From Streptomyces niveus (GTDB taxonomy: Bacteria; Actinomycetota; Actinomycetes; Streptomycetales; Streptomycetaceae): DNA of 33,264 nucleotides. The stretch spans positions 1 through 33,264 of the forward strand of contig NZ_MDCR01000346.1 of NCBI RefSeq assembly GCF_001723055.1, read 5' to 3'. Positions 8,213 to 16,971 of this stretch are shown here, piece by piece; within the stretch, counting starts at the first letter, position 1; each line of letters starts with the position of its first letter. The notes under the pieces were generated by a model. That model did no database searches, was not told the DNA's origin, and saw only the letters and a list, made by a program, of their open reading frames with translations. Both the position numbers and the translations under genes were made by a program.

Positions 8213-8297
8213 CCTCGCCGCTGCCCGGCGCCGCCCCGGTGCCACCGGGGCACCGGGACCGTACAGCCGTGCCATGGGGTGATGCGAACATGACCCC

Positions 8298-8987
8298 ATG
8301 GCTACCCATCTGATCACCGGCGCGGGCTCCGGCATCGGCGCCGCTGTCGCGCGCCGGCTGCACGCGCGCGGCGACGACCTGCTGCTCTTCGCCCGCGACG
8401 CCGGCCGTGGCAAGGAACTCGCCGAGACCTACCCTGGCGCCCGTACGCTCGTCGGCGACCTCGCGACCCCCGACCGGCTCTCCTGGGCGCTGTCCCACCA
8501 GACGCTCCCCGACCGGCTGGACTCGCTCCTGCACATCGCGGGCATCGTCGACCTCGGCCCCGTCGGCGAGCTGACGCCCAAGGCGTGGACGAGCCAGCTG
8601 AACGTGAATCTCGTCGCGCCCGCGGAGCTGACCCGGCTCTTCCTGCCCCAACTGCGCGCCTCGCAGGGCCAGGTGATCTTCGTCAACTCCGGCGCCGGAC
8701 TCGCCGCCCACGCCGAGTGGGGCGCGTACGCCGCCTCCAAGCACGGCCTGAAGGCGCTCGCCGACTCCCTCCGTCATGAGGAGCGGCCGAACGGTGTGCG
8801 CGTCGCCTCGGTCTATCCGGGCCGCACGGCCACGCCGATGCAGGTCAAGGTGCACGGGCAGGAGGGCAAGGAGTACGACGCGTCGCACTGGATGGACCCG
8901 GAGTCGGTCGCCACGACGATCCTCACCGCCCTGGACCTGCCGCGCGACGCGGAGATCAACGACCTGACGGTGCGGCCGGGACGATGA
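8298..8987 (+). CDS. Short-chain dehydrogenase/reductase
   Basis: A 229-residue NAD(P)-dependent oxidoreductase of the classical SDR family. The cofactor motif TGAGSGIG is at residues 7-14. HIAGIV occupies the position of the usual NNAG-type segment. The catalytic serine lies in VNSGAG and the Tyr/Lys pair in YAASKHGLKAL, followed by YPGRTATPM. The protein is slightly shorter than typical 245-260-residue SDRs, mainly after the cofactor domain. Its stop overlaps the start of the MetE-like gene in an ATGA (8984-8987), so the two are almost certainly translated together. The substrate is not predictable. It could act on a product related to the downstream enzyme, but nothing in the sequence proves this. 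Confidence 0.92.
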   Translation: MATHLITGAGSGIGAAVARRLHARGDDLLLFARDAGRGKELAETYPGARTLVGDLATPDRLSWALSHQTLPDRLDSLLHIAGIVDLGPVGELTPKAWTSQLNVNLVAPAELTRLFLPQLRASQGQVIFVNSGAGLAAHAEWGAYAASKHGLKALADSLRHEERPNGVRVASVYPGRTATPMQVKVHGQEGKEYDASHWMDPESVATTILTALDLPRDAEINDLTVRPGR

Positions 8988-10009
8988 CGGAGACGATGAG
9001 CGGGACCGACGGCGCCGCCGCGATCCGGTGGGGCGCCGCCACCGGCGTCGGCTCCATGCCGGGCGGCGACGCGCGCGAGACGGCCAAGGGCGTCACCGGC
9101 ACCTTCGAGGACTTCCCGCACCTCCCCGAACTGCCCGCGCGCGGCCCCGGCGCCGACATGATCGGGCGCACCGCCGGGATGCTCGTCGAGGTCTTCGCCC
9201 GTGTGGAGCCCAGCGGTTGGCGGATCGGCGACCGCCCCGGCCGTGACACCCGGCGGGCCCGGTCCTGGCTGGGCGAGGACCTGGACGCGCTCGAAGAGTT
9301 CACGCAAGGCTACGAGGGGCCGCTCAAGGTCCAGGTCACCGGCCCGTGGACGCTCGCGGCGGCCCTGGAACTGCGCAACGGCGAATCGGCGCTCAGCGAC
9401 CCCGGTGCCTGCCGGGACCTGGCCGGATCCCTGGTCGAGGGACTGACGGCGCATCTCGCGGACGTACGGCGCAGGGTGCCCGGAGCCACGCCGGTGCTCC
9501 AGCTCGACGAGCCGTCCCTCACCGCCGTACTGCGCGGGCAGATCAGGACGGCCAGCGGATACCGCACCCACCGGGCGGTGGACCGGCAGGTCGTGGAGGA
9601 CGCGCTGCGCCAGGTGATGCGGGCGAACGACGGGCCCGCCCTGGTCCACTCCTGCGCCCCGGACGTGCCGTTCGCGCTCCTGCGCCGCGCGGAGGCGGCG
9701 GCGGTGTCGTTCGACTTCTCGCTGCTCACCGAGCGTGACGACGACGCGATCGGTGAGGCGGTGGAGGGCGGGGTGAAACTCTTCGCCGGGGTCGTGCCGG
9801 GCACGGACACGGCATTGTCGGACCCGGGAGGTAGCGTCATGGGTATCAGAACGCTGTGGCGCAGGCTGGGGCTGGATCCGGGGACTCTCGCGGAGTCCGT
9901 GGTGATCACTCCGGCGTGCGGGCTGGCGGGTGCCTCACCCGCGTACGCCCGTGCCGCGACGGCGCACTGTGTCAGGGCGGCGCGATCCCTCGCGGACAAC
10001 CCTGAGTGA
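8984..10009 (+). CDS. MetE-core (cobalamin-independent methionine synthase-like) protein
   Basis: A 341-residue protein of the UROD/MetE barrel superfamily, corresponding only to the catalytic half of the roughly 750-residue bacterial MetE. Zinc-site elements can be seen: His and Cys in LVHSCAPDVP and a late Cys in ITPACGLAGAS. The Glu that completes the site in E. coli MetE is not obvious; SFDFSLL lies near the expected place. The N-terminal ATGVGSMPGG and VTGPWTLAAAL segments are typical of the family, as is QLDEPSL. It starts inside the preceding SDR stop. Short MetE-like proteins occur in archaea and actinobacteria and their methyl donors are mostly unsettled, so calling it methionine synthase outright would overstate the evidence. 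Confidence 0.85.
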   Translation: MTETMSGTDGAAAIRWGAATGVGSMPGGDARETAKGVTGTFEDFPHLPELPARGPGADMIGRTAGMLVEVFARVEPSGWRIGDRPGRDTRRARSWLGEDLDALEEFTQGYEGPLKVQVTGPWTLAAALELRNGESALSDPGACRDLAGSLVEGLTAHLADVRRRVPGATPVLQLDEPSLTAVLRGQIRTASGYRTHRAVDRQVVEDALRQVMRANDGPALVHSCAPDVPFALLRRAEAAAVSFDFSLLTERDDDAIGEAVEGGVKLFAGVVPGTDTALSDPGGSVMGIRTLWRRLGLDPGTLAESVVITPACGLAGASPAYARAATAHCVRAARSLADNPE

Positions 10010-10078
10010 CATCGGCGGGACATGGGCCGCGCCGATCGCGGTGCTCGCGAAGACGCGGTGAAACGGGAGGACGAAACG

Positions 10079-12364
10079 GTGACTGGCGAACAGCAGACGG
10101 CAGTGCCCGCGGAGGCGCGGGAGCGGCACGCGCACCTCGCCGAGCAGGTCGAGGAGCACCGGTTCCGGTATTACGTGAAGGACCAGCCGGTCGTCAGCGA
10201 CGGCGAGTTCGACAAGCTGCTGCGCGCCCTGGAGGTGCTGGAGGAGCAGTACGGGGAGCTGCGTACGCCCGACTCGCCGACCCAGAAGGTCGCCGGGGCG
10301 TACGAGACGGAGTTCACCGCGGTCGAGCACCGCGAGCGCATGCTCTCGCTGGACAACGCGTTCGACGACGAGGAGCTGGCCGCCTGGTCGGAGCGCGTCG
10401 CCAGGGACGTGGGCGCCCCGGGCTTCCACTTCCTGTGCGAGCTGAAGGTGGACGGGCTCGCCGTCAATCTCACCTACGAGCAGGGCAGACTGACGCGCGC
10501 CGCGACCCGCGGGGACGGCCGCACGGGCGAGGACATCACGCCCAACGTCCGTACGATCGCGGAGATCCCGCACCGGCTGAAGGGCGACCGGGTCCCTGAG
10601 CTGGTCGAGATCCGCGGCGAGGTCTTCTTTCCCATGGAGGGCTTCCAGGAGCTCAACGCGCGGCTGGTCGACGCGGGTGACAAGCCGTTCGCCAACCCGC
10701 GCAACGCGGCGGCGGGTTCGCTGCGCCAGAAGGACCCCAAGGTCACCGCGTCCCGCCCGCTGCACATGGTGGTGCACGGCATCGGCGCGCGGTCGGGCTT
10801 CGACATCGACCGCCTCTCGCACGCGTACGAACTGCTGGAGGAGTGGGGCCTGCCGACGGCCCAGCACAACAAGGTCGTCGAAGACCTGGCCGGAGTAAGG
10901 GAGTTCATCACCCACTTCGGTGAGAACCGGCACTCGGTGCGGCACGAGATCGACGGCGTCGTGGTGAAGCTGGACGAGATCGCCCTCCAGGGAAGGCTTG
11001 GTTCGACCTCCCGTGCCCCGCGCTGGGCGATCGCCTGGAAGTACGCGCCGGAGGAGGTCAACACCAAGCTGGTCGACATCCGCGTCGGCGTCGGACGCAC
11101 CGGCCGGGTCACTCCGTACGCGGTGGTCGAGCCGGTCTTCGTCGCCGGCTCCGAGGTCGAGTTCGCCACCCTCCACAACCAGGAAGTGGTCAAGGCCAAG
11201 GGTGTCCTGATCGGTGACACGGTCGTGCTGCGCAAGGCGGGCGACGTCATCCCGGAGATCCTCGGCCCGGTCGCCGACCTGCGGGACGGCAGCGAGCGCG
11301 AGTTCGCGATGCCGGCCGTCTGCCCCGAGTGCGGCACGGGGCTGCGGGCCATGAAGGAGGGCGACATCGACCTCCGCTGCCCCAACGCCCGTTCCTGCCC
11401 TGCCCAGTTGCGCGAGCGGCTGTTCTACCTCGGTGGCCGCAAGTGCCTGGACATCGAGAACTTCGGCTATGTGGCCGCCGCCGCGCTGACGAAGCCGCTG
11501 GAGCCCGCTACGCCCCCGCTGCTCGACGAGGGCGACCTCTTCGGCCTCACCGTGGAGCAACTGCTCCCCATCAAGGCGTATGTGCTCGACATGGACAGCG
11601 GCCTGCCCAAGCGGGACCCGGAGACCGGCGAGGAGAAGATCGCCACCGTCTTCGCCAACCAGGAGGGCGAGCCGAAGAAGAACGCGCTGGCGATGCTGGA
11701 GCACATCGCGGCGGCCAAGGAACGCCCGCTGGCCCGGATCATCGCCGGGCTCTCCATCCGCCACGTCGGGCCGGTCGCCTCGGTCGCGCTGGCCCGCGAG
11801 TTCCGGTCCATCGACCGTATCGAGCAGGCCACGGAGGAGGAGTTGGCGGGCACCGAGGGGGTCGGCCCGGTCATCGCGGCCTCGCTCAAGCAGTGGTTCG
11901 AGGTGGACTGGCACCGCGAGATCCTGCGCAAGTGGCGGGCGGCCGGGGTCCGGATGGAGGACGAGGGCGCCGACGAGGACCAGGGACCGCGCCCGCTGGC
12001 GGGCCTCACCGTCGTCGTCACGGGCACGCTCGAACACCACACCAGGGATGGCGCGAAAGAGGCGCTCCAGACGCTCGGAGCGAAGGTGACCGGGGCTGTG
12101 TCGAAGAAGACCGCCTTCGTGGTCGTCGGTGACAACCCCGGCTCCAAGTTCGACAAGGCGATGCAGCTGAAGGTGCCGGTGCTGGACGAGGCGGGGTTCG
12201 CCGTCCTGCTCGCGGAAGGCCCCGACGCGGCGCGGGAAGCCGCCGTACAGGCGCCTGAGGCGGCCGAGGCCGCCGATGAGGGGGCGAAAGAACCGGCCAG
12301 GAAACCGGCCGGGGATGCCCCGGAATCGCCTGACGAAGCGTCTGCCGGAAGCGGCACCGAGTGA
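10079..12364 (+). CDS. ligA: NAD-dependent DNA ligase LigA
   Basis: Replicative DNA ligase of 761 residues that seals nicks using NAD+. The GTG at 10079 is chosen because GGGAGG lies 8 nt upstream (10065-10070); an ATG at 10022 would add 19 residues without a good site. Domain order is complete. Domain Ia is at about residues 10-70 (HRFRYYVKDQPVVSDGEFD). The adenylation domain has catalytic Lys123 in ELKVDGLAV. An OB fold follows, then a Cys4 zinc finger (Cys415, Cys418, Cys434, Cys440), helix-hairpin-helix repeats at about 440-620, and a BRCT domain at about 640-720 (LAGLTVVVTGTLEHHTR). A low-complexity Ala/Glu/Pro tail of about 40 residues follows. It begins 69 bp after the MetE-like gene and may share its transcript. 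Confidence 0.97.
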   Translation: MTGEQQTAVPAEARERHAHLAEQVEEHRFRYYVKDQPVVSDGEFDKLLRALEVLEEQYGELRTPDSPTQKVAGAYETEFTAVEHRERMLSLDNAFDDEELAAWSERVARDVGAPGFHFLCELKVDGLAVNLTYEQGRLTRAATRGDGRTGEDITPNVRTIAEIPHRLKGDRVPELVEIRGEVFFPMEGFQELNARLVDAGDKPFANPRNAAAGSLRQKDPKVTASRPLHMVVHGIGARSGFDIDRLSHAYELLEEWGLPTAQHNKVVEDLAGVREFITHFGENRHSVRHEIDGVVVKLDEIALQGRLGSTSRAPRWAIAWKYAPEEVNTKLVDIRVGVGRTGRVTPYAVVEPVFVAGSEVEFATLHNQEVVKAKGVLIGDTVVLRKAGDVIPEILGPVADLRDGSEREFAMPAVCPECGTGLRAMKEGDIDLRCPNARSCPAQLRERLFYLGGRKCLDIENFGYVAAAALTKPLEPATPPLLDEGDLFGLTVEQLLPIKAYVLDMDSGLPKRDPETGEEKIATVFANQEGEPKKNALAMLEHIAAAKERPLARIIAGLSIRHVGPVASVALAREFRSIDRIEQATEEELAGTEGVGPVIAASLKQWFEVDWHREILRKWRAAGVRMEDEGADEDQGPRPLAGLTVVVTGTLEHHTRDGAKEALQTLGAKVTGAVSKKTAFVVVGDNPGSKFDKAMQLKVPVLDEAGFAVLLAEGPDAAREAAVQAPEAAEAADEGAKEPARKPAGDAPESPDEASAGSGTE

Positions 12365-12404
12365 CCGAACGGGCACAACAAGCCCTCGTAGGTCACCCGT
12401 TCGG
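12365..12404 (+). terminator. Inverted repeat directly after ligA
   Basis: CCGAACGGG (12365-12373) and CCCGTTCGG (12396-12404) form a perfect 9-bp stem with a 22-nt loop, starting at the base after the ligA stop. The loop is long and there is no T-tract, so termination here is plausible but may be partial. Confidence 0.4.
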
Positions 12405-12598
12405 CGCATACCAGATGGATAAGGAAGGGCGGGTTGCATTCGGGCAACAGCGGTAGAGCGCTGCCCGCCGACGCCGTTCGCGGCCTACTGTTGAGGGGTA
12501 CGCCTGTCGTGCACGGCTGCGTGTGGGAAATCAGTCGTGGTGGCATGACAACGTGCCATCGCGTGGTAACGGCACTGCCGGCTGTGAGAGGGACGGGA

Positions 12599-14725
12599 AT
12601 GAAACCGACCGAGAGCGCCGCCCCGGTCTCACGCCCGCGCGCATTCGCGGGGCTGGGAGGCCTGTCGGCCCGCGTGCCCCTCGTCGTGGTGGGAGTCGCC
12701 GCCTTCGTGCTGGCACTGGGCATCGTCCGGGAAGTACGCGACGGCCTGGCGCTCTTCCCGGACGGCACCACGGGCTGGTCGCTCGCCGTGCTCACCGGCA
12801 TCATCGTGGGCCATCTCGTCGCGCTCGGCCGCGACCGCTGGTGGGGCGGCACGGGCTCCGGCGCCGCTCTCACCCTCGCGGTGCTGCTGCTGTACGGCTG
12901 GGTGGCCGCCGGACTGGTCAGCCTCGCCGTCGTCGTGCTCGTCGGCGTCGCCCGCAGACATCGCTGGCGCCAGGGCGCGCTCCACGGCGCCGTGGACATC
13001 CTCGGCATAGGGGCGGCGGCGCTGGTCCTGCTCGCCTTCGGCGACGTACCGACGGTCGCGAAGCCCTGGCAGCCCCTCCACTGGGGGATCGGCACCGTCC
13101 CCGAGATCGTGCTGGCGGCCGGGGCCTATCTGCTGGTGACCCGGCTGCTCCTGTGGTACTCGCTGACCCCGCAGGGCGGCGGCCTGCCCACCGTCGCCCG
13201 CACGGCCCTGCTGCGGCAGTGCCTGCTGGCCGTCGCGCTGCTCGGCATCACCCCGTTGATCTGTGTGGTCGCCGTGTCCCGGCCGGTGGTGCTGCCGTTG
13301 TTCGCCGTCCCGCTGATCGCTCTCGACTCCACCCTGTGGATCGCGCGCGCACGGGCCGAGGAGCAACTGCGCGACCCGCTGACCGGGCTGCCCAACCGTC
13401 AGTGGCTCCTTGAGCGGACCTGGACGGCGCTGGAGGAGGCCAAGAACCTCGGCGCCCGCTCCGCGCTCGTCCTGATCGACCTCGACCGGTTCCGCTCCGT
13501 CAACGACACACTCGGTCATCTCGCGGGCGACAGACTGCTGTTGCAGATAGCGGAGCGGCTCAAGCTGGCCCTGCCGCGCGGGGCGGAGGCCGCACGGCTC
13601 GGCGGCGACGAGTTCGCCGTACTGCTGCCGCTGGTCGACTCCATCACCAGCGCGCAGCGCGTCGCCCGCCATCTCGCGGCCGAACTGTCCTCGCCGCTCG
13701 ACCTCGACGGACTGACGCTCGTGCTGGAGGCGAGCGCGGGGGTCGCCGTCTACCCCGAGCACGCGGTGGACGCGGAAGGGCTGCTCCAGCGGGCCGACGT
13801 CGCGATGTACCAGGCCAAGCGGGACCGTACGGGCGTGGAGGTGTACGAGTCGAAGCGCGACTCCAACACCCCCGACCGGCTCGGCCTGTTGGGCGATCTG
13901 CGGCGCGCGCTCGACGCGGGCGACGTGGAGCTGCACTACCAGCCCAAGGTCCGCTTCGACGGCCAGGTCGTCGGCCTGGAGGCGCTCGTACGGTGGGTGC
14001 ATCCGGACCGGGGGAGAGTGCCCCCGGACGAGTTCATCGCGATCGCCGAGTCCTCCGGCCTGATGCCGTATCTCACCGAGTACGTCCTGGAATCGGCGCT
14101 CGGCCAGGTCGCCCGCTGGCGCGCCCAGGGCCTGTTCGTCCCGGTGGCCGTCAACGTCTCGCCGCGCGACGTCCACACCCCCGGCTTCGCCGGCGCGGTC
14201 GCCGCCCGGCTCGCCCGGCACGGCGTACCGGCCGGCGCGCTCCAGCTCGAGATAACCGAGCACGTCCTGCTGGAAGACCCGCAGCGGGCCGCCGACACCC
14301 TCGCCGGCCTGACCGGGCACGGCGTGAAGATGTCCCTCGACGACTTCGGCACGGGCTACTCGTCGCTGGTCCATCTGCGCCGCCTGCCGGTCAGCGAACT
14401 CAAGATCGACCGTTCGTTCGTGGCCCGCCTCGCCATCGACAACGAGGACGCGGAGATCGTCCGCTGCACGATCGACCTGGCGCACTCGCTGGGCCTGGTG
14501 GTCGTCGCCGAGGGCGTCGAGGACGACGAGACCTGGGAGCGCCTGCGCGACCTGGGCTGCGACGCCGTCCAGGGCTGGCTCGTGGCCGCCGCGATGCCCC
14601 CGCACGAGGCGACGTCCTGGCTGCTCGCCCGCGGTGAGACCGGCTGGCACCGCCCGCCGCCCGCACCGGCCCTGGAGCCGCCGCGCACCGACGCGTCGGG
14701 CCCCTCCAGCCGCGTCGTCCAGTAG
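12599..14725 (+). CDS. rmdB: Membrane GGDEF-EAL c-di-GMP protein (probable RmdB)
   Basis: A 708-residue membrane-bound c-di-GMP enzyme. ATG 12599 follows GAGAGGGA at good spacing; earlier in-frame starts add an unlikely soluble leader. Residues 20-245 hold about seven hydrophobic helices. The GGDEF domain (about 255-425) has DPLTGLPNR and an intact GGDEF at 335-339, but lacks the RxxD inhibitory site expected just before it. The EAL domain (about 440-690) has Glu461 in EALVRW plus VNVSPRD, LEITE, LDDFGTGYSS, LKIDRSF and AEGVED, all needed for phosphodiesterase activity. S. coelicolor RmdB (SCO5495, from memory) is a phosphodiesterase affecting colony development and lies next to ligA, as here. 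I infer hydrolysis of c-di-GMP; synthase activity cannot be excluded. Confidence 0.9.
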   Translation: MKPTESAAPVSRPRAFAGLGGLSARVPLVVVGVAAFVLALGIVREVRDGLALFPDGTTGWSLAVLTGIIVGHLVALGRDRWWGGTGSGAALTLAVLLLYGWVAAGLVSLAVVVLVGVARRHRWRQGALHGAVDILGIGAAALVLLAFGDVPTVAKPWQPLHWGIGTVPEIVLAAGAYLLVTRLLLWYSLTPQGGGLPTVARTALLRQCLLAVALLGITPLICVVAVSRPVVLPLFAVPLIALDSTLWIARARAEEQLRDPLTGLPNRQWLLERTWTALEEAKNLGARSALVLIDLDRFRSVNDTLGHLAGDRLLLQIAERLKLALPRGAEAARLGGDEFAVLLPLVDSITSAQRVARHLAAELSSPLDLDGLTLVLEASAGVAVYPEHAVDAEGLLQRADVAMYQAKRDRTGVEVYESKRDSNTPDRLGLLGDLRRALDAGDVELHYQPKVRFDGQVVGLEALVRWVHPDRGRVPPDEFIAIAESSGLMPYLTEYVLESALGQVARWRAQGLFVPVAVNVSPRDVHTPGFAGAVAARLARHGVPAGALQLEITEHVLLEDPQRAADTLAGLTGHGVKMSLDDFGTGYSSLVHLRRLPVSELKIDRSFVARLAIDNEDAEIVRCTIDLAHSLGLVVVAEGVEDDETWERLRDLGCDAVQGWLVAAAMPPHEATSWLLARGETGWHRPPPAPALEPPRTDASGPSSRVVQ

Positions 14726-14830
14726 GCGTTCGGCAGGCGTACGGCGGTCGGTGCCGGAGCCGGTGCCGCAGCCGGTGAGGTGAGCCGCGCCCGTACGCGA
14801 CAGGGACGGGAAGCGGGCCGCGGGAAACCG

Positions 14831-14862
14831 TTGCGTGGGCACGGTGCCGCGCCCCATAGGAT
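14831..14862 (+). promoter_or_regulatory. Candidate gat operon promoter
   Basis: TAGGAT (14857-14862) is a good -10 hexamer 37 nt before the gatC ATG. The best -35 match, TTGCGT (14831-14836), is 20 bp away, longer than optimal. The gap after rmdB (174 bp) and the start of a tightly spaced operon support a promoter somewhere here. Confidence 0.4.
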
Positions 14863-14899
14863 TGGGTCAAAATCCCGACACTCACCAGAGGATCGCTGC

Positions 14900-15196
14900 A
14901 TGCCTGGCATCACGCGCGAGGAGGTCGCCCACCTCGCACGGCTGGCGCGTCTGGAGTTGAAGAGCGAAGAGCTCGATCACTTCGCCGGTCAGCTCGACGA
15001 CATCATCGGCGCGGTCGCCCGCGTGGCCGAGGTCGCCGACCAAGACGTACCGCCGACCTCCCACCCGCTGCCGCTGACCAACGTCATGCGCGCGGACGAG
15101 GTACGCCCGTCGCTCACCCCCGAGCAGGCGCTCTCCGGCGCCCCGGCCCAGGAACAGCAGCGTTTCAAGGTGCCGCAGATCCTGGGGGAGGACTAA
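14900..15196 (+). CDS. gatC: Asp/Glu-tRNA amidotransferase subunit GatC
   Basis: Small 98-residue subunit that holds GatA and GatB together in the heterotrimeric GatCAB complex. The complex converts misacylated Asp-tRNA(Asn) and Glu-tRNA(Gln) to Asn- and Gln-tRNA. The start ATG at 14900 has AGAGGA 7 nt upstream, and earlier in-frame codons lack one. Typical features are the N-terminal helix ITREEVAHLARLARLEL, the DDIIGAVARVAEVAD helix, and the extended C-terminal segment with MRADEVRPSLTPEQAL and FKVPQIL. It is the first gene of the operon and lies 5 bp before gatA. Streptomycetes generally rely on this indirect route for Gln-tRNA, so the complex is expected to be essential. Confidence 0.95.
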   Translation: MPGITREEVAHLARLARLELKSEELDHFAGQLDDIIGAVARVAEVADQDVPPTSHPLPLTNVMRADEVRPSLTPEQALSGAPAQEQQRFKVPQILGED

Positions 15197-15201
15197 CAGC
15201 C

Positions 15202-16707
15202 ATGACGGACATCAAGACCGACATCATCCGGCTCACCGCCGCCGAGATCGCCGAGAAGGTCGCCTCCGGCGAGCTGACGGCCGTCCAGGTCACCGAGGCC
15301 CACCTGGCCCGTATCGACGCCGTGGACGAGAAGGTGCACGCCTTCCTGCACGTCGACCGGGACGGCGCCCTCGCGCAGGCCCGCGCCGTGGACGAGCGGC
15401 GGGAGCGCGGCGAGAAGCTCGGCCCGCTCGCCGGCGTCCCCCTCGCGCTGAAGGACATCTTCACCACCGAGGGCATCCCCACCACGGTCGGCTCCAAGAT
15501 CCTCGAAGGCTGGATCCCGCCGTACGACGCGACGGTCACCCGGCGCCTCAAGGACGCCGGCGTCGTCATCCTCGGCAAGACCAACATGGACGAGTTCGCC
15601 ATGGGGTCCTCGACCGAGAACAGCGCGTACGGCCCCACGGGCAACCCCTGGGACCTCACCCGTATCCCCGGCGGCTCCGGCGGCGGCTCGTCGGCCTCCC
15701 TCGCCGCGTACGAGGCACCGCTCGCCATCGGCACGGACACCGGCGGCTCGATCCGCCAGCCCGCGTCCGTCACCGGCACGGTCGGCGTCAAGCCCACCTA
15801 CGGCGGCGTCTCCCGCTACGGCATGGTCGCCTTCTCGTCCTCGCTCGACCAGGGCGGCCCGTGCGCCCGTACGGTCCTGGACGCGGCCCTTCTCCACGAG
15901 GTCATCGCCGGACACGACCCGCTCGACTCGACGTCCATCGACGCCCCCGTCCCGCCGGTGGTCGAGGCGGCCCGCAACGGCACCGTCGCCGGTATGCGCG
16001 TCGGCGTCGTCCGGCAGTTCTCCGGCGAGCACTACCAGGCCGGCGTCATGCAGCGCTTCGCCGAGTCCGTCGACCTCCTCAAGGAGCTCGGCGCGGAAGT
16101 GGTCGAGCTGGACTGCCCGTCCTTCGACCTCGGCCTCTCCGCGTACTACCTGATCGCGCCCTCCGAGTGTTCGTCCAACCTCGCCCGCTTCGACGCCATG
16201 CGCTACGGCCTGCGGGTCGGCGACGACGGCAGCCGTTCGGCCGAGGACGTCACCGCCCTCACCCGTGAGGCGGGCTTCGGCGACGAGGTCAAGCGGCGCG
16301 TCATGCTCGGTACGTACGCGCTCAGCTCCGGCTACTACGACGCGTACTACGGCTCGGCCCAGAAGGTCCGCACCCTCATCGTGCGGGACTTCGAGAAGGC
16401 CTTCGAGCAGGTCGACGTGATCGTCTCGCCGACCACGCCCACCACCGCCTTCCCGATCGGTGAACGCGCCGACGACCCGATGGCGATGTACCTTTCCGAT
16501 CTGTGCACCATCCCGACCAACCTGGCCGGAAACGCCGCCATGTCGCTGCCCTGCGGACTGGCGCCGGAGGACGGACTGCCGGTCGGACTGCAGATCATCG
16601 CCCCGGCGATGAAGGACGACCGTCTCTACCGGGTAGGCGCCGCGGTCGAGGCGGCGTTCGTGGAACGCTGGGGACACCCGCTGTTGGAGGAGGCACCGTC
16701 GCTATGA
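15202..16707 (+). CDS. gatA: Asp/Glu-tRNA amidotransferase subunit GatA (glutaminase)
   Basis: A 501-residue amidase-signature subunit that hydrolyses glutamine and passes the ammonia to GatB. The Ser-cisSer-Lys triad can be placed by comparison with S. aureus GatA: Lys84 in ALKDIF, Ser159 in RIPGGSGGG and Ser183 in GTDTGGSIRQPAS. The family segments NMDEFAMGSSTENSAYGPT and VGVKPTYGGVSRYGM are also present. Length matches bacterial GatA. It is separated from gatC by 5 bp, and its TGA stop overlaps the ATG of the following small gene in ATGA (16704-16707), so translation of the operon is closely coupled. Confidence 0.97.
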   Translation: MTDIKTDIIRLTAAEIAEKVASGELTAVQVTEAHLARIDAVDEKVHAFLHVDRDGALAQARAVDERRERGEKLGPLAGVPLALKDIFTTEGIPTTVGSKILEGWIPPYDATVTRRLKDAGVVILGKTNMDEFAMGSSTENSAYGPTGNPWDLTRIPGGSGGGSSASLAAYEAPLAIGTDTGGSIRQPASVTGTVGVKPTYGGVSRYGMVAFSSSLDQGGPCARTVLDAALLHEVIAGHDPLDSTSIDAPVPPVVEAARNGTVAGMRVGVVRQFSGEHYQAGVMQRFAESVDLLKELGAEVVELDCPSFDLGLSAYYLIAPSECSSNLARFDAMRYGLRVGDDGSRSAEDVTALTREAGFGDEVKRRVMLGTYALSSGYYDAYYGSAQKVRTLIVRDFEKAFEQVDVIVSPTTPTTAFPIGERADDPMAMYLSDLCTIPTNLAGNAAMSLPCGLAPEDGLPVGLQIIAPAMKDDRLYRVGAAVEAAFVERWGHPLLEEAPSL

Positions 16708-16946
16708 GCGCAATGACCAAGAAGGCCAAGAGTTTCAAGAAGTCGAAGTCCGGCATGTACCTGTCGATCGGCACGACCGCTTTCGGGGCGGTCAGCGTCG
16801 TCAAGCAGGCCAGGATGGCCCGCCAGGACAACGACACGCTGCGGCTGATCGACGCCGCCGTCTCCGCCGCCGCCATCGTCACCGGCATCGCTCTGCTCTA
16901 CCGCGAGCTGAAGCGGCTGGGCGACGACGACGTCCTGCTGGGCTGA
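16704..16946 (+). CDS. 80-aa predicted membrane protein between gatA and gatB
   Basis: Not a recognised family. The ATG overlaps the gatA stop, with GGAGGAGG about 10 nt upstream inside gatA; a second ATG at 16712 is in a different frame. The first 20 residues are lysine-rich (TKKAKSFKKSKSG). Two hydrophobic stretches follow: residues about 18-33 (MYLSIGTTAFGAVSVV) and about 49-66 (DAAVSAAAIVTGIALLY), separated by a short charged linker. The C-terminus is acidic and leucine-rich. This suggests a two-helix inner-membrane hairpin with a basic cytoplasmic start. Position and coupling imply expression with GatCAB, but no functional link is shown. I recall a small ORF at the same place in S. coelicolor (SCO5500), which suggests a conserved arrangement. 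Confidence 0.85.
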   Translation: MSAMTKKAKSFKKSKSGMYLSIGTTAFGAVSVVKQARMARQDNDTLRLIDAAVSAAAIVTGIALLYRELKRLGDDDVLLG

Positions 16947-16971
16947 GCCCGCAGAGAGGGAAAGTTTCACC

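Noticed and set aside
9935..12439. 834-codon open frame on the minus strand opposite ligA, and similar long antisense frames opposite rmdB, gatA, gatB, the MMPL gene and the LuxR gene
   Set aside because: These are GC-bias shadows: no family motifs, Arg/Gly/Val-rich composition, and complete overlap with firm genes.
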